This document shows, in pieces, positions 1-7,283 of a DNA stretch of 14,000 nucleotides (position 1 is its first letter; every line of letters begins with the position of its first letter). Source of the stretch: Promethearchaeota archaeon (lineage in GTDB: Archaea; Asgardarchaeota; Lokiarchaeia; Sigynarchaeales; SOKP01); contig JABXKC010000055.1 of the NCBI GenBank assembly GCA_013375495.1, positions 1 to 14,000 on the forward strand, written 5' to 3'. The position numbers and the translations under genes were made by a program. The notes under the pieces are model-generated. The model worked only from the letters and a program-made list of their open reading frames with translations. It had not been told where the DNA came from and searched no databases.

Positions 1-84
1 GTTCATCCGATTATCTGGGCTACAGGGGGTGACTTCAATTATTACCGTCTCGGGGAACGAATTATAACTGAGGAAGAGGAATAA
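1..84 (+). CDS. C-terminal end of an unidentified protein (5' partial)
   Basis: Frame 1 is open from the first base to a TAA at 82-84. It encodes 27 residues that begin VHPIIWATGGDFNYYRLGER and end in an acidic ITEEEE tail. An 11-T run follows the stop directly, as expected at the end of an archaeal transcript. I do not recognise the family from this tail alone. The reading is supported by the clean stop followed by a terminator, and by the convergent gene that starts its own terminator zone just beyond. Confidence 0.6.
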   Translation, partial: VHPIIWATGGDFNYYRLGERIITEEEE

Positions 85-95
85 TTTTTTTTTTT
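85..95 (+). terminator. T-run terminator of the first gene
   Basis: Eleven consecutive T follow the TAA stop at 82-84 directly. Archaeal RNA polymerase terminates at such T tracts without needing a hairpin, and none is visible here. Confidence 0.55.
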
Positions 96-149
96 AAATT
101 CCTTCTCTAGAAATATAATCTCGATGATAGATTTTTTAATCTAAAAAAT

Positions 150-163
150 CGGTTATTTCACGA
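150..163 (+). repeat. Dispersed intergenic motif, copy 1
   Basis: Exact copy of CGGTTATTTCACGA, between two convergent gene ends. The function is unknown. The other copies are at 1413-1426, 7726-7739, 8526-8539 and 11699-11712. Confidence 0.75.
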
Positions 164-222
164 AATTTTCGTTGTTCTTAAAACTAGTCCTCTAATCCCC
201 TGGAAATGAACTCAAGAAAAAT

Positions 223-235
223 AAAAAAAAAAAAA
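223..235 (-). terminator. T-run terminator of the cation exchanger gene
   Basis: A run of 13 A on the + strand reads as 13 T on the - strand, seven bases past the exchanger's stop codon. It fits a simple archaeal terminator. Confidence 0.55.
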
Positions 236-242
236 GAATAGT

Positions 243-1262
243 TTAAATTTGAAAAAACAATAATTTTAAAATTGCATAAACGCAATAAAATCCGATTAAT
301 AGACTTCCTTCCCATTTTTTAAGTGTTTTTTCAGTCCATAATAAATACAGAACTAAAAATAATGCCAAGAATAGAACTGGTATATCAAATACCAGAATTA
401 TCAAGGGAACATTAAAATTAATTAATATTGCTCCTGATCCTGTAGCTAATAAAATATCGCATATATTGGAACCTAATATATCGCCTACCGCGAGTCCGAA
501 TGATCCTCTCCTAATCGCGGTTAAGTCAGCAATAAGTTCCGGTAAACTTGTGCCAAACCCGACTATTAATATTCCAATAACATTTTCAGGAATATGAAAT
601 TCTTTTGATAAATCATGCGCTGAAAGTAATGTGGTCTCTGCTGCGATTACTAATATAATAAGCCCAAAAAGAAAAATACCTATATCTCTTGGTGTTGATG
701 ATTTTTTACGAGGACTCTTAACTGGTTCAAAACTTACAGTATCTAAACGTTCTTTTTCAATATATTTTAACTCTATTTTAATTTTCTGTAAATGTTTCTC
801 ACTCCAAATTACAAAAATTAGATAAATAAGATATATTATTATCATTAAGAGTGCTTCGAACTGAGTAAGAATTCCATCCAAGGAGAAAAAAAGAAAAATC
901 AATACAGAAATAAAAAGCATAGGTCCTTCTCTTCTCAATTCCCATTTACTAACAAAGATTGGTTTGCTTACCGCTAAAATTCCAATAATTAAAGTGATTT
1001 GAGTCAAAAAAGAACCAATTTTGTTACCTATGACTATTCCATCAATGTAAGGATCAATACCCAGAATCTTATCAATACCCCCCATTATACTTACTGCAAT
1101 TTCAGGTAAGCTAGTACCAATCGATAAAATTGTTAGCCCTACCATAATGTGACTTATATTTAAGCGATCTGCAATATTTTCAAGGCTAATTATGACAAAC
1201 TTAGCACCAAAATACAACCCAAAAAATCCTAATATTAGAAATAGAATTGAAAACAAAAGCAT
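243..1262 (-). CDS. CaCA-family sodium/calcium (cation/Ca2+) exchanger
   Basis: This is a 339-residue integral membrane protein with about ten hydrophobic segments, the usual size for archaeal and bacterial CaCA exchangers such as YrbG and NCX_Mj. Such proteins swap Ca2+ for Na+ or another cation across the cell membrane. Both inverted alpha repeats are visible: GTSLPE at residues 49-54 and GTSLPE at 237-242, whose glutamates bind Ca2+ in the family. A charged cytosolic loop at about 155-193 separates the halves. The second repeat carries the usual GSN (264-266), but the matching place in the first reads GSF (83-85) followed by LTQITLIIG. The start is the ATG at 1260-1262; a TATA box at 1287-1294 would place transcription within a few bases of it, so the mRNA is probably leaderless. 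The gene stands alone. The transported ion cannot be settled from sequence. Confidence 0.9.
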   Translation of the reverse strand: MLLFSILFLILGFFGLYFGAKFVIISLENIADRLNISHIMVGLTILSIGTSLPEIAVSIMGGIDKILGIDPYIDGIVIGNKIGSFLTQITLIIGILAVSKPIFVSKWELRREGPMLFISVLIFLFFSLDGILTQFEALLMIIIYLIYLIFVIWSEKHLQKIKIELKYIEKERLDTVSFEPVKSPRKKSSTPRDIGIFLFGLIILVIAAETTLLSAHDLSKEFHIPENVIGILIVGFGTSLPELIADLTAIRRGSFGLAVGDILGSNICDILLATGSGAILINFNVPLIILVFDIPVLFLALFLVLYLLWTEKTLKKWEGSLLIGFYCVYAILKLLFFQI

Positions 1263-1286
1263 AACTTGTTATTTAAAAAAGTATTG

Positions 1287-1298
1287 TATATAAACTTT
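1287..1298 (-). promoter_or_regulatory. BRE/TATA promoter of the exchanger gene
   Basis: On the - strand this reads AAAGTTTATATA, a purine-rich BRE joined to a TATA box. Its centre lies about 25-30 bases before the ATG at 1262, which predicts a leaderless or very short-leader transcript. Confidence 0.6.
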
Positions 1299-1412
1299 AA
1301 TTGTTATTGAAAAGGCAATTTCGCTGATAAAATAAAAGAGATTTGATAAAACATTTATTTCTTTTCTATTTTTAATAAACTTCCAAAGGGCGGAGAATTT
1401 TGGAATATTGTT

Positions 1413-1426
1413 CGGTTATTTCACGA
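1413..1426 (+). repeat. Dispersed intergenic motif, copy 2
   Basis: Exact copy of CGGTTATTTCACGA, here between two divergent genes. It is preceded by TTGGAA (1400-1405), five bases and TT, an arrangement shared with the copy at 8526-8539. Confidence 0.75.
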
Positions 1427-1490
1427 ATTGTAATTTCGAGTATTTCAATATTAAATAAAAAGCAGAAATAAATATTAAAAAACACTCTGT

Positions 1491-1502
1491 TTATTTATAA
1501 TA
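1491..1502 (+). promoter_or_regulatory. TATA-like promoter of the QueG-like gene
   Basis: TTATTTATAATA lies about 24 bases before the ATG at 1520, which would make the transcript leaderless. No ribosome site precedes the ATG. A second TATA-like stretch near 1466-1478 (GAAATAAATATTA) is an alternative. Confidence 0.4.
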
Positions 1503-1519
1503 AATATTGAATTAAAGAG

Positions 1520-2206
1520 ATGGAAAGAGACAAAAAACTTACTGAGGAGATAATTGAACTTTCAGGTAGAATTGGCATTGATATCATAGGTTTTGCAGAT
1601 CCTGAATGGTATATTAGATATAAAGAAGAGCATCGACCAAATTATTATTTAAAAAATGGTCAAACCGTAATTATAATTGGGATATATTTATACGACATTA
1701 TACTTGATGCTTGGAGCCGGGACCAAACGACAGGTAAAAATTTTCATTATTTAGACTCAATTTTAGAAAGCAGAGCACACAATATAAAGGATTTTTTAAT
1801 TAAAAAAGGATACAATTCTAAAATTATATCTTATAGTCCTGGTCTCTTTTTAAAAGATTCGGCAGCACTAGCTGGGCTTGGTCCGATTGGCAAGAATAAT
1901 CTGTTTATAAGTAAAAAATTTGGTTCTCAAGTTCGGTTAAGAGCTATAGTTACAGAAGCTCCTCTATTAAATGGAATTCCAATTGAAACTAGTGAATACT
2001 GTAAGGATTGCAATATTTGTTTGTCAAGATGTCCAGCTGGAGCATTAACCCCTGAGGGTTATAATAGGCAAGCATGCGAATCCTATTGTTTATCCAATTT
2101 GAGAAAGCTTTCTGATTACACCTCAATCTGGTGTAATATTTGTATAGAAGTTTGTCCTCATAGTAAGAAAAGTGAACCTAGTAATATTAAGGGTTATTTT
2201 GATTGA
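1520..2206 (+). CDS. QueG-like double [4Fe-4S] cluster protein
   Basis: This 228-residue soluble protein resembles the iron-sulfur part of epoxyqueuosine reductase (QueG) and its shorter archaeal relatives. The N-terminal half ends in a block rich in conserved Gly and Lys, LKDSAALAGLGPIGKNNLFI (111-130), typical of this group. The C-terminal half holds two cluster motifs: C161-x2-C164-x2-C167-x3-C171-P, then C186 and C190, then C205-x2-C208-x3-C212-P. True QueG reduces epoxyqueuosine in tRNA using a cobalamin-bound N-terminal domain and is usually well over 300 residues. This shorter protein may be an electron-transfer or reductase relative, and queuosine chemistry is not demonstrated. The ATG at 1520 is the first start and has a TATA box about 24 bases before it. 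The next gene begins 97 bases later behind its own promoter, so this gene is probably transcribed alone. Confidence 0.8.
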   Translation: MERDKKLTEEIIELSGRIGIDIIGFADPEWYIRYKEEHRPNYYLKNGQTVIIIGIYLYDIILDAWSRDQTTGKNFHYLDSILESRAHNIKDFLIKKGYNSKIISYSPGLFLKDSAALAGLGPIGKNNLFISKKFGSQVRLRAIVTEAPLLNGIPIETSEYCKDCNICLSRCPAGALTPEGYNRQACESYCLSNLRKLSDYTSIWCNICIEVCPHSKKSEPSNIKGYFD

Positions 2207-2254
2207 TATTATTTTTCGCTATCTATAGTTTAAAATTATAAAAATTAAATAAAA

Positions 2255-2268
2255 TCGAAAAGATATAA
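2255..2268 (+). promoter_or_regulatory. BRE/TATA promoter of the membrane protein gene
   Basis: TCGAAAAGATATAA combines an A-rich BRE and a TATA box. Transcription would start near 2290, just before the AGGTG ribosome site at 2291-2295. That site lies eight bases before the TTG start at 2304. Confidence 0.5.
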
Positions 2269-2303
2269 GACTTAAAATAAATTTTTCAGAAGGTGTAGAG
2301 TAA

Positions 2304-3059
2304 TTGAGTGATGAAAAAGTAAAACCAGACACAGCAACTCAAAATAAACTAGTAGGACCTGGATTAGGTTTAATTATCATGGGGGCTGCGTATCTCGTGT
2401 GGTGGTTAATATTTATAGAATATGCCATAATGGATCCCAGGTGGGTGCATAATATTGCGTATGCGATTATTATTTTAAATGTAGGTTTAGCGTGGTATCA
2501 TAAATCTCCATTATCAAGGACTATTGTAATGGTTCAATCCATTATGTTGCCCATAATTGGGAGTGGTTCGTTTAACGCTTTAATCTGTACAATTATCTCT
2601 TTGGTAATTCTTATTGTCTGGATTATTGTCGTATTTCGAGAGAGAGCCAATGGAAAGAATATGTTTGAAGAAAAATTGAGTAAAAGAGGATTGATCTGGT
2701 CAAATATGCACACATTAATTATCGCTTGGCTTTTAGTAGGACACATGGGTTTGATGTTCTTTATTGTCAGATTACCCTTAGAATCTCAATTATATGGTTA
2801 TGGTGAATTCGCAGGGTATCTTTTGAATTTACCGCCTGAGAGTTTAGAGATTGCTACTTGGGCCTACGATATTGGATTATTTATTCTCGTGGCGGTAATA
2901 TTAGTAGAACAATACAAAATGGGATATAATACACAGAACAATCGATGGCCTAGAAGAAGTTTCTGGGTCGTCATTATTGTAATGGCTGCGTCATTATTAG
3001 CTTTAGCGGTCCAAAGCCTTACTGTGGGGATGGACTGGGTAGAAATTGTCTATGGGTAA
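2304..3059 (+). CDS. Multi-pass membrane protein of unknown function
   Basis: This 251-residue protein has six or seven predicted membrane helices, at about 19-40, 48-65, 72-88 (weak), 91-111, 134-156, 184-203 and 219-240, behind a polar 15-residue N-terminus. I do not recognise the family. Notable features are a Trp-rich first helix (LVWWLIF), a charged loop at 111-131 and an EQYKMGYNTQNNRWPRR loop at 202-218. The start is TTG at 2304: AGGTG at 2291-2295 sits at proper spacing, and the nearby ATG at 2311 is in another frame. It is the first of five genes on the same strand. A T8 run and a likely new promoter separate it from the radical SAM gene, so cotranscription with that cluster is possible but not shown. 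Confidence 0.75.
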   Translation: MSDEKVKPDTATQNKLVGPGLGLIIMGAAYLVWWLIFIEYAIMDPRWVHNIAYAIIILNVGLAWYHKSPLSRTIVMVQSIMLPIIGSGSFNALICTIISLVILIVWIIVVFRERANGKNMFEEKLSKRGLIWSNMHTLIIAWLLVGHMGLMFFIVRLPLESQLYGYGEFAGYLLNLPPESLEIATWAYDIGLFILVAVILVEQYKMGYNTQNNRWPRRSFWVVIIVMAASLLALAVQSLTVGMDWVEIVYG

Positions 3060-3077
3060 TGTCTATATGTAAATCTC

Positions 3078-3085
3078 TTTTTTTT
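3078..3085 (+). terminator. T-run terminator after the membrane protein gene
   Basis: Eight T lie 19 bases past the stop at 3057-3059, with a likely TATA box for the next gene right after. Some read-through into the radical SAM cluster remains possible. Confidence 0.35.
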
Positions 3086-3086
3086 A

Positions 3087-3098
3087 TAATCTTTAAAT
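3087..3098 (+). promoter_or_regulatory. TATA-like promoter of the radical SAM gene cluster
   Basis: ATAATCTTTAAATTT spans about 3085-3099 and would start transcription near 3118, leaving a leader of about 35 bases before the ATG at 3153. The area is very AT-rich, so the exact box is uncertain. Confidence 0.35.
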
Positions 3099-3152
3099 TT
3101 AATAAAACAATATAATTTACTTCTAACAAGTAGGAAGATATGTGAATTCTAT

Positions 3153-4241
3153 ATGAAAAAAGAAGACGTACCGTTAAGCCATGCTGGGATGGCGTCTGAA
3201 TTTGAGCTTCAAAAAAAATATTATGAAGATGGTAAGATATTTATTCTCCAAATTGAATCAACATTAAGATGTCCCCAGTTATGCAATTATTGTTATGCGG
3301 GAAGCAGACCTGATAGCTCTCATGGGATGAGTTCTGATAAAATTAAAGAATTGTTAGAGTCCGCTTCTAACCTTGGAATTCGGATGATTGATTGGTTGGG
3401 AGGAGATCCTCTCGTAAGAAAGGATTGGTACGAGTTATGTAAATATGCATCAAATTTAGGGTTAATTAACAATATTTGGACTAGTGGTATCCCATTAGCA
3501 AATCCAGAAGTAGCGAAAAAAGCCTTTGAAGTAACTAAATCAGGATTTATCTCAACGCATCTGGATACAATTAATCCAGATTTATATAGTATTTTACATG
3601 GTGGTGAAGGTTTTAATAGCGACCCTGCAAATATAGAACTCATTTTAAAGGGAATTAAAAACGTCTTGAATGCTGGAAAAGATCCTGGTGCGATGGTCAA
3701 TTGTATTACTTATACAACCCCTCTAGCAGAGGGCGATGCGAAAAGTATGATCTCTTATATGCAAAAAGAATTTGGAATTAAAACTTGCCTAACTTTATTT
3801 AATCCCGTTATTCATCGTAATGCTAATGCTTCATGGGAACCATCAATTGCTCAAATTGAAGATGCATTTACCTACAGGGATTTGGTTAATTATCCTGAAG
3901 ATCCATCTTGTGGTCCTATGGATGTATCAAAATTCTATTGTGGAACTGTAGTTTGTGTTACTAGTGATGGTTGGTTAACTCCATGTTCAGTTATTCGAAC
4001 ACACGAATTTGGTAATGTAAATGATGAGAAACTTGAAGTTTTAGTTGAGAAACGCAAAAGAAGGCTTCTATTTTTAGACTTTAGAGACCCAGCTAAACTA
4101 CCAGGCAATTGTGGGGACTGTAGAAATAATTCATTCTGTTTTGGATGTAGAAGTAGTGCCTACTATTACGAAGGAGATATAATGGCTGTTGATCCAAAAT
4201 GCTATCAATATGTTCCTACTCTTATTAAGGAAGATGAATAA
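3153..4241 (+). CDS. Radical SAM/SPASM domain enzyme
   Basis: This 362-residue enzyme has the radical SAM signature C40-x3-C44-x2-C47 (CPQLCNYC), which binds the [4Fe-4S] cluster that cleaves S-adenosylmethionine, and GGDP at 83-86 in place of the common GGEP SAM-binding motif. A C-terminal SPASM-like region carries Cys 263, 268, 278, 320, 323, 329, 332 and 350, enough for one or two extra clusters. SPASM enzymes act on peptides, but also on sugars, cofactors and lipids. No small precursor peptide gene is visible nearby. The next genes encode a methyltransferase and two transferases, which suggests a small-molecule or lipid pathway. The ATG at 3153 is the first start in frame with no strong ribosome site. 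The exact substrate is unknown. Confidence 0.9.
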   Translation: MKKEDVPLSHAGMASEFELQKKYYEDGKIFILQIESTLRCPQLCNYCYAGSRPDSSHGMSSDKIKELLESASNLGIRMIDWLGGDPLVRKDWYELCKYASNLGLINNIWTSGIPLANPEVAKKAFEVTKSGFISTHLDTINPDLYSILHGGEGFNSDPANIELILKGIKNVLNAGKDPGAMVNCITYTTPLAEGDAKSMISYMQKEFGIKTCLTLFNPVIHRNANASWEPSIAQIEDAFTYRDLVNYPEDPSCGPMDVSKFYCGTVVCVTSDGWLTPCSVIRTHEFGNVNDEKLEVLVEKRKRRLLFLDFRDPAKLPGNCGDCRNNSFCFGCRSSAYYYEGDIMAVDPKCYQYVPTLIKEDE

Positions 4242-4265
4242 TTCAATTGATTTATATTATCTTAA

Positions 4266-4276
4266 TCATTTATAAG
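4266..4276 (+). promoter_or_regulatory. Possible internal promoter of the methyltransferase gene
   Basis: TCATTTATAAGG lies in the 91-base gap after the radical SAM gene and would start transcription near 4296. A second candidate, AAATTTAAATC, is at 4281-4291. The length of the gap suggests that the methyltransferase can be made separately. Confidence 0.3.
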
Positions 4277-4332
4277 GTTCAAATTTAAATCTGTTATATG
4301 GCGAGAGATCTAAAAAAATATAAGTGTATTAA

Positions 4333-5136
4333 ATGAATATAAAGAAGTACAATTTTTCAGTCTGGGATGTAACTGAAGTCTATGCTGGTCCTGGAGGTAA
4401 ACTTTGGGAGCTACTCATGGGTGAACAAATACATGTAGGGGGTGCAGAGCAAACCGATATTTTGGCAAAGAAGGTTGGACTTGATAAAAAAAATGATATC
4501 TATCTTTTGGATATTTGTTCAGCATTAGGAGGTCCAGCAAGACAATTAGCTGAAACGTATGGAACTAAAGTTGTTGGATTAGATATTACCCCAGAAATGA
4601 TGGATGAGGCTATTAAGCGAACAAAAGGGAAGCCCTATGAGGATAAGATTGAATACAGGCTTGGTTCAGCATTAGATATACCTGCTAAGGCAAACACTTT
4701 TGATGTAGTATGGGGTCAAGACGCGTGGTGTTATATAAGGGATAAACCTAGACTTATAGAGGATGTGAATAGAGTCTTGAAATCTGGAGGGGTTTTGGGA
4801 TTTACAGATTGGATCTGGGGGTCTGTTGAAGCTCCTAGTTCTATTGCGGATTATTTGATGGAATTTATGGTATTTCCAGATCTGCAAACTCTTAATGGGT
4901 ATGAAATGCTTATCAAAAAAGTAGGTATGAAACTTACAGAAAAAAATGACTTAGGTGTTGATTTTGCTAATCATATGGATGTTTATATCTCAATTCTTCA
5001 AAAAAATAAGGAGAATATTATCTCTGGATTTGGAGAAGAATTATATGTTGAAGCAGAAAAAGGAGTATTGGCTTGGCAGAAAGCAGCTCATAATAAATGG
5101 GTAAGTAGAGGCTTATGGATTGCTAAGAAACCTTAG
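4333..5136 (+). CDS. Class I SAM-dependent methyltransferase
   Basis: This 267-residue soluble protein has a Rossmann-type methyltransferase core. Motif I is LLDICSALGGPAR (58-70), the acidic residue that contacts the SAM ribose is D84 in VVGLDIT (80-86), a post-II motif DAWCYI lies at 130-135, and a post-III strand VLKSGGVLGFTDW at 148-160. The stretch GEQIHVGGAEQ (30-40) before motif I resembles the sarcosine/dimethylglycine methyltransferase type, whose relatives methylate amines and other small molecules. It lies between the radical SAM gene and the DUF2064 gene, which argues for a role in the same pathway. Arsenic methyltransferase (ArsM) was considered because of the neighbours, but the typical ArsM motif and cysteine set are not seen. 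The substrate is unknown. Confidence 0.85.
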   Translation: MNIKKYNFSVWDVTEVYAGPGGKLWELLMGEQIHVGGAEQTDILAKKVGLDKKNDIYLLDICSALGGPARQLAETYGTKVVGLDITPEMMDEAIKRTKGKPYEDKIEYRLGSALDIPAKANTFDVVWGQDAWCYIRDKPRLIEDVNRVLKSGGVLGFTDWIWGSVEAPSSIADYLMEFMVFPDLQTLNGYEMLIKKVGMKLTEKNDLGVDFANHMDVYISILQKNKENIISGFGEELYVEAEKGVLAWQKAAHNKWVSRGLWIAKKP

Positions 5137-5174
5137 TTTAATTTATTAATATAATTAATTGTTGAGTTTATCAT

Positions 5175-5969
5175 ATGAATTCTGCAGTAGTCATCTTTAC
5201 AAAGATACCGATTCCAGGATTAGTGAAAACCCGCTTGACCCGGGAAACTTGTTTATCAGAATTAGATTCTGCTTTGCTTGCTGAAGCAATGCTTAAAGAT
5301 ACGATTAGCTTATCATCGATGACTGTCGCAGATAGAATTCAAATTGGTTACTTTCCTCAAGATAATGTAACCAAACTTAATGAAATAATCAATACCCTAA
5401 GAATTGAAGGGCATTTGAATCAACCTATAGATTTAATTCTTCAGCACGGCTCAAACTTTAACCAACGGTTTGGATCTATAGTAAAGGAATCGTTTAAGAG
5501 GAATATCGAGTATATAGTTATTTTAGGGGCAGATTTGCCGTTTTTGGATCCTAAAGTAGTTAACAAAGCTCTAATTTATCTAGCCGAAAAATTCGATGAG
5601 AAACCAGTGATAATTGGTCCATCTAGTGGGGGTGGTATCTACCTTGTTGGTATTACTAAGAGTTTTAATTTTAATTGGTTTTCGGATTATAATTTATTCA
5701 GAGACGGATCTGAATTATCAAAATTTGCTAAATTCTGCAAAGAAAATGAATTTCCCTTGATCTCTCTCCCACCGTATGGAGACATCGATATTGAAGAAGA
5801 TTTAGTATCATTAATTTCATATATTGATATTTTAAAAAATTCGGAAATGACAACAGGATTCTATTATCCCTATTATACTGCCAAAATCCTAGAAGAATTA
5901 AAACTTCATATCGTAAAACAGCTTGACCAGACCCGCCAACGAAAGATCGCTAAAAAATCTGATAAATAA
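5175..5969 (+). CDS. DUF2064 / TIGR04282-like transferase (rSAM/selenodomain-associated transferase 1)
   Basis: This 264-residue protein has the nucleotide-sugar-type transferase fold shared with MobA and CofC. The N-terminal nucleotide-binding motif is FTKIPIPGLVKTRL (8-21). The metal site GADLPFLDP is at 118-126, the glycine loop IGPSSGGGIYLVGI at 147-160, and YGDIDIEEDL at 201-210, the last also typical of MobA/CofC enzymes. Families of this type (TIGR04282) are known to occur beside TIGR04283 glycosyltransferases and radical SAM proteins, and that arrangement is seen here. The role is probably transfer of a nucleotidyl or glycosyl group to a pathway intermediate; no substrate has been fixed for this subfamily in archaea as far as I know. 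The ATG at 5175 follows the methyltransferase by 38 bases and the next gene starts five bases after its stop, so it is operonic. Confidence 0.85.
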   Translation: MNSAVVIFTKIPIPGLVKTRLTRETCLSELDSALLAEAMLKDTISLSSMTVADRIQIGYFPQDNVTKLNEIINTLRIEGHLNQPIDLILQHGSNFNQRFGSIVKESFKRNIEYIVILGADLPFLDPKVVNKALIYLAEKFDEKPVIIGPSSGGGIYLVGITKSFNFNWFSDYNLFRDGSELSKFAKFCKENEFPLISLPPYGDIDIEEDLVSLISYIDILKNSEMTTGFYYPYYTAKILEELKLHIVKQLDQTRQRKIAKKSDK

Positions 5970-5974
5970 ATACT

Positions 5975-6709
5975 ATGATTGTAAGTATAATTATAATCAC
6001 ATTAAATGAAATAGAAAATATTGAAGAGACAATTAATAAAGTTCGTTTAGCGGCACGATTTCCTTCCGGAAAAGTACTTCCTATTGAAATTATCGTAAGT
6101 GATGGCGGATCTACGGATGGTACCATTGAACTCGCGAAAAATCTTGTAGATAAAGTGATAATTGGACCGAAAGGACGCTATCTCCAGTTAAATACTGGAG
6201 CTAAACAGGCAAAAGGAGATATTTTATTATTTTTGCATGCAGATACAATTTTACCTAAAGGAGCTATTATAAGAATCATTTATAGGTTAAAAAATCCCAA
6301 TATTATTGGAGGAGGTTTTAAAAAGAATTGGAATTGGAATCCTATGATTAAACGATCTTCTTTCCTTAAATTTGCAGCTTTCTGGTGGCAAGGTTTAGGC
6401 AATTGGCTTGTGAGATTGTTAAGGACCTTTCCCGGAGATAATGCTATTTTTGTTCGTAAATCGATTTATGAAGAACTTAAAGGTTTTCGACCTTTATGGA
6501 TTTGTGAAGATTTTGATTTTTCTCGCCGATTAAAGAAATATAATAAGGACAGATTTATATGTATACATTCAGCGGTGCTCACATCAACTAGACGATATGA
6601 AACATATGGATTCTTTTACGTTATTTTCTTCTGGTTTTGGATATATTGGTTTTGGCGATTAGGAATGTCTCAGAAACAGCTTGAAGTTAAATTTAAAAAT
6701 GTATTTTAG
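5975..6709 (+). CDS. TIGR04283-like family 2 glycosyltransferase (rSAM/selenodomain-associated transferase 2)
   Basis: This 244-residue GT-A glycosyltransferase has the hallmarks of the TIGR04283 group: a nucleotide-binding start SIIIITLNE (4-12), DGGSTDGT (43-50), GRYLQLNTGA (67-76), LLFLHADT (84-91, the metal-binding DxD position) and the acceptor side motifs FPGDNAIFVR (152-161) and CEDFDFSRRL (177-186), then TSTRRYE (203-209). A hydrophobic, Trp-rich helix at 211-228 probably holds the enzyme against the membrane, which suggests a lipid-linked acceptor. It transfers a sugar from a nucleotide sugar; donor and acceptor are unknown. It begins five bases after the DUF2064 gene, so the two are surely cotranscribed. 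It is the last gene of the cluster, and a decayed protease follows. Confidence 0.9.
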   Translation: MIVSIIIITLNEIENIEETINKVRLAARFPSGKVLPIEIIVSDGGSTDGTIELAKNLVDKVIIGPKGRYLQLNTGAKQAKGDILLFLHADTILPKGAIIRIIYRLKNPNIIGGGFKKNWNWNPMIKRSSFLKFAAFWWQGLGNWLVRLLRTFPGDNAIFVRKSIYEELKGFRPLWICEDFDFSRRLKKYNKDRFICIHSAVLTSTRRYETYGFFYVIFFWFWIYWFWRLGMSQKQLEVKFKNVF

Positions 6710-6739
6710 TTATATCGTATTTAACCCAAAAACCTGTAA

Positions 6740-7276
6740 ATCAGACATCCTAGCAATATAAGGAATGTTGCGAGTACCACAAATCCCAATTTCTTGTTTT
6801 TTTCGAAAGTCGCGTTTAATGTTTTAATGTTTGTTCTAGTTGCTCCTCCAGTGAATAATTTTTTAGTAGAGACGCTTTTTTGGTGGTACCCTCAAGAATT
6901 TAATTTCCAAAATGTAATCGCGGATCCTGTAGTATTGGCTGGGTATCAAGGTGTTCAATTCGGTTTAATTCTCTATATTATAATAGTGGCTATATCAGCA
7001 CCGATCGTAGAGGAATTATATTTCCGTGGTTATCTCCTCCCAAGAATGGAAGGTTAGGCTAAAAAATGGGCTCCGATTATTAATGCAGTTCTTTTTTCGC
7101 TATATCATTACTTTTCACCATGGGAAAATCCTATTCGAATAATAGGCTTGATACCGTTGGTGTACATTGTTTGGAAAAAGAATTTTATCGTCACTTTTAA
7201 ATTGCTCGAAGTCCATTCCCTTTATGAAATTGTTGATACTATCAATAGCCTTGTTTATATCCTTTTAATTAATTAA
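6740..7276 (+). pseudogene. CPBP-family intramembrane protease, disrupted
   Basis: One frame carries a recognisable CPBP (CAAX protease/bacteriocin-processing) membrane protease interrupted by a stop. It holds two hydrophobic helices, the WWYPQEFNF segment, and the catalytic motif EELYFRGYLLPRM (bases about 7010-7048). A TAG at 7055-7057 then breaks the frame, after which the same frame continues with NAVLFSLYHYFSPW (second active-site motif with its His) and more hydrophobic sequence to a TAA at 7274-7276. The N-terminal part expected of a 250-300 residue protein is missing: a stop lies at 6737-6739, and no good start is present before a TTG at 6794 or an ATG at 6827. CPBP proteins are glutamic-type proteases with varied roles. 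Truncation plus the in-frame stop makes it most likely a decaying gene; pyrrolysine read-through of TAG is a less likely alternative. Confidence 0.75.
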
Positions 7277-7283
7277 AAAATCT

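Noticed and set aside
631..825. Open frame on the + strand inside the exchanger gene
   Set aside because: It lies fully opposite conserved coding sequence, has no promoter or ribosome site and no recognisable domain. The same applies to the antisense frames at 2534-2746, 3320-3700, 4672-4887, 8244-8432, 11064-11249 and 12196-12423.
1520..2206. Naming the gene queG
   Set aside because: The protein is much shorter than QueG and its N-terminal cobalamin-binding part is not evident, so only 'QueG-like' is supported.
3153..6709. Arsenosugar biosynthesis (ArsS/ArsM) cluster
   Set aside because: The transferase pair fits, but the radical SAM enzyme is SPASM-type and the methyltransferase lacks ArsM-type motifs, so I did not name the pathway.
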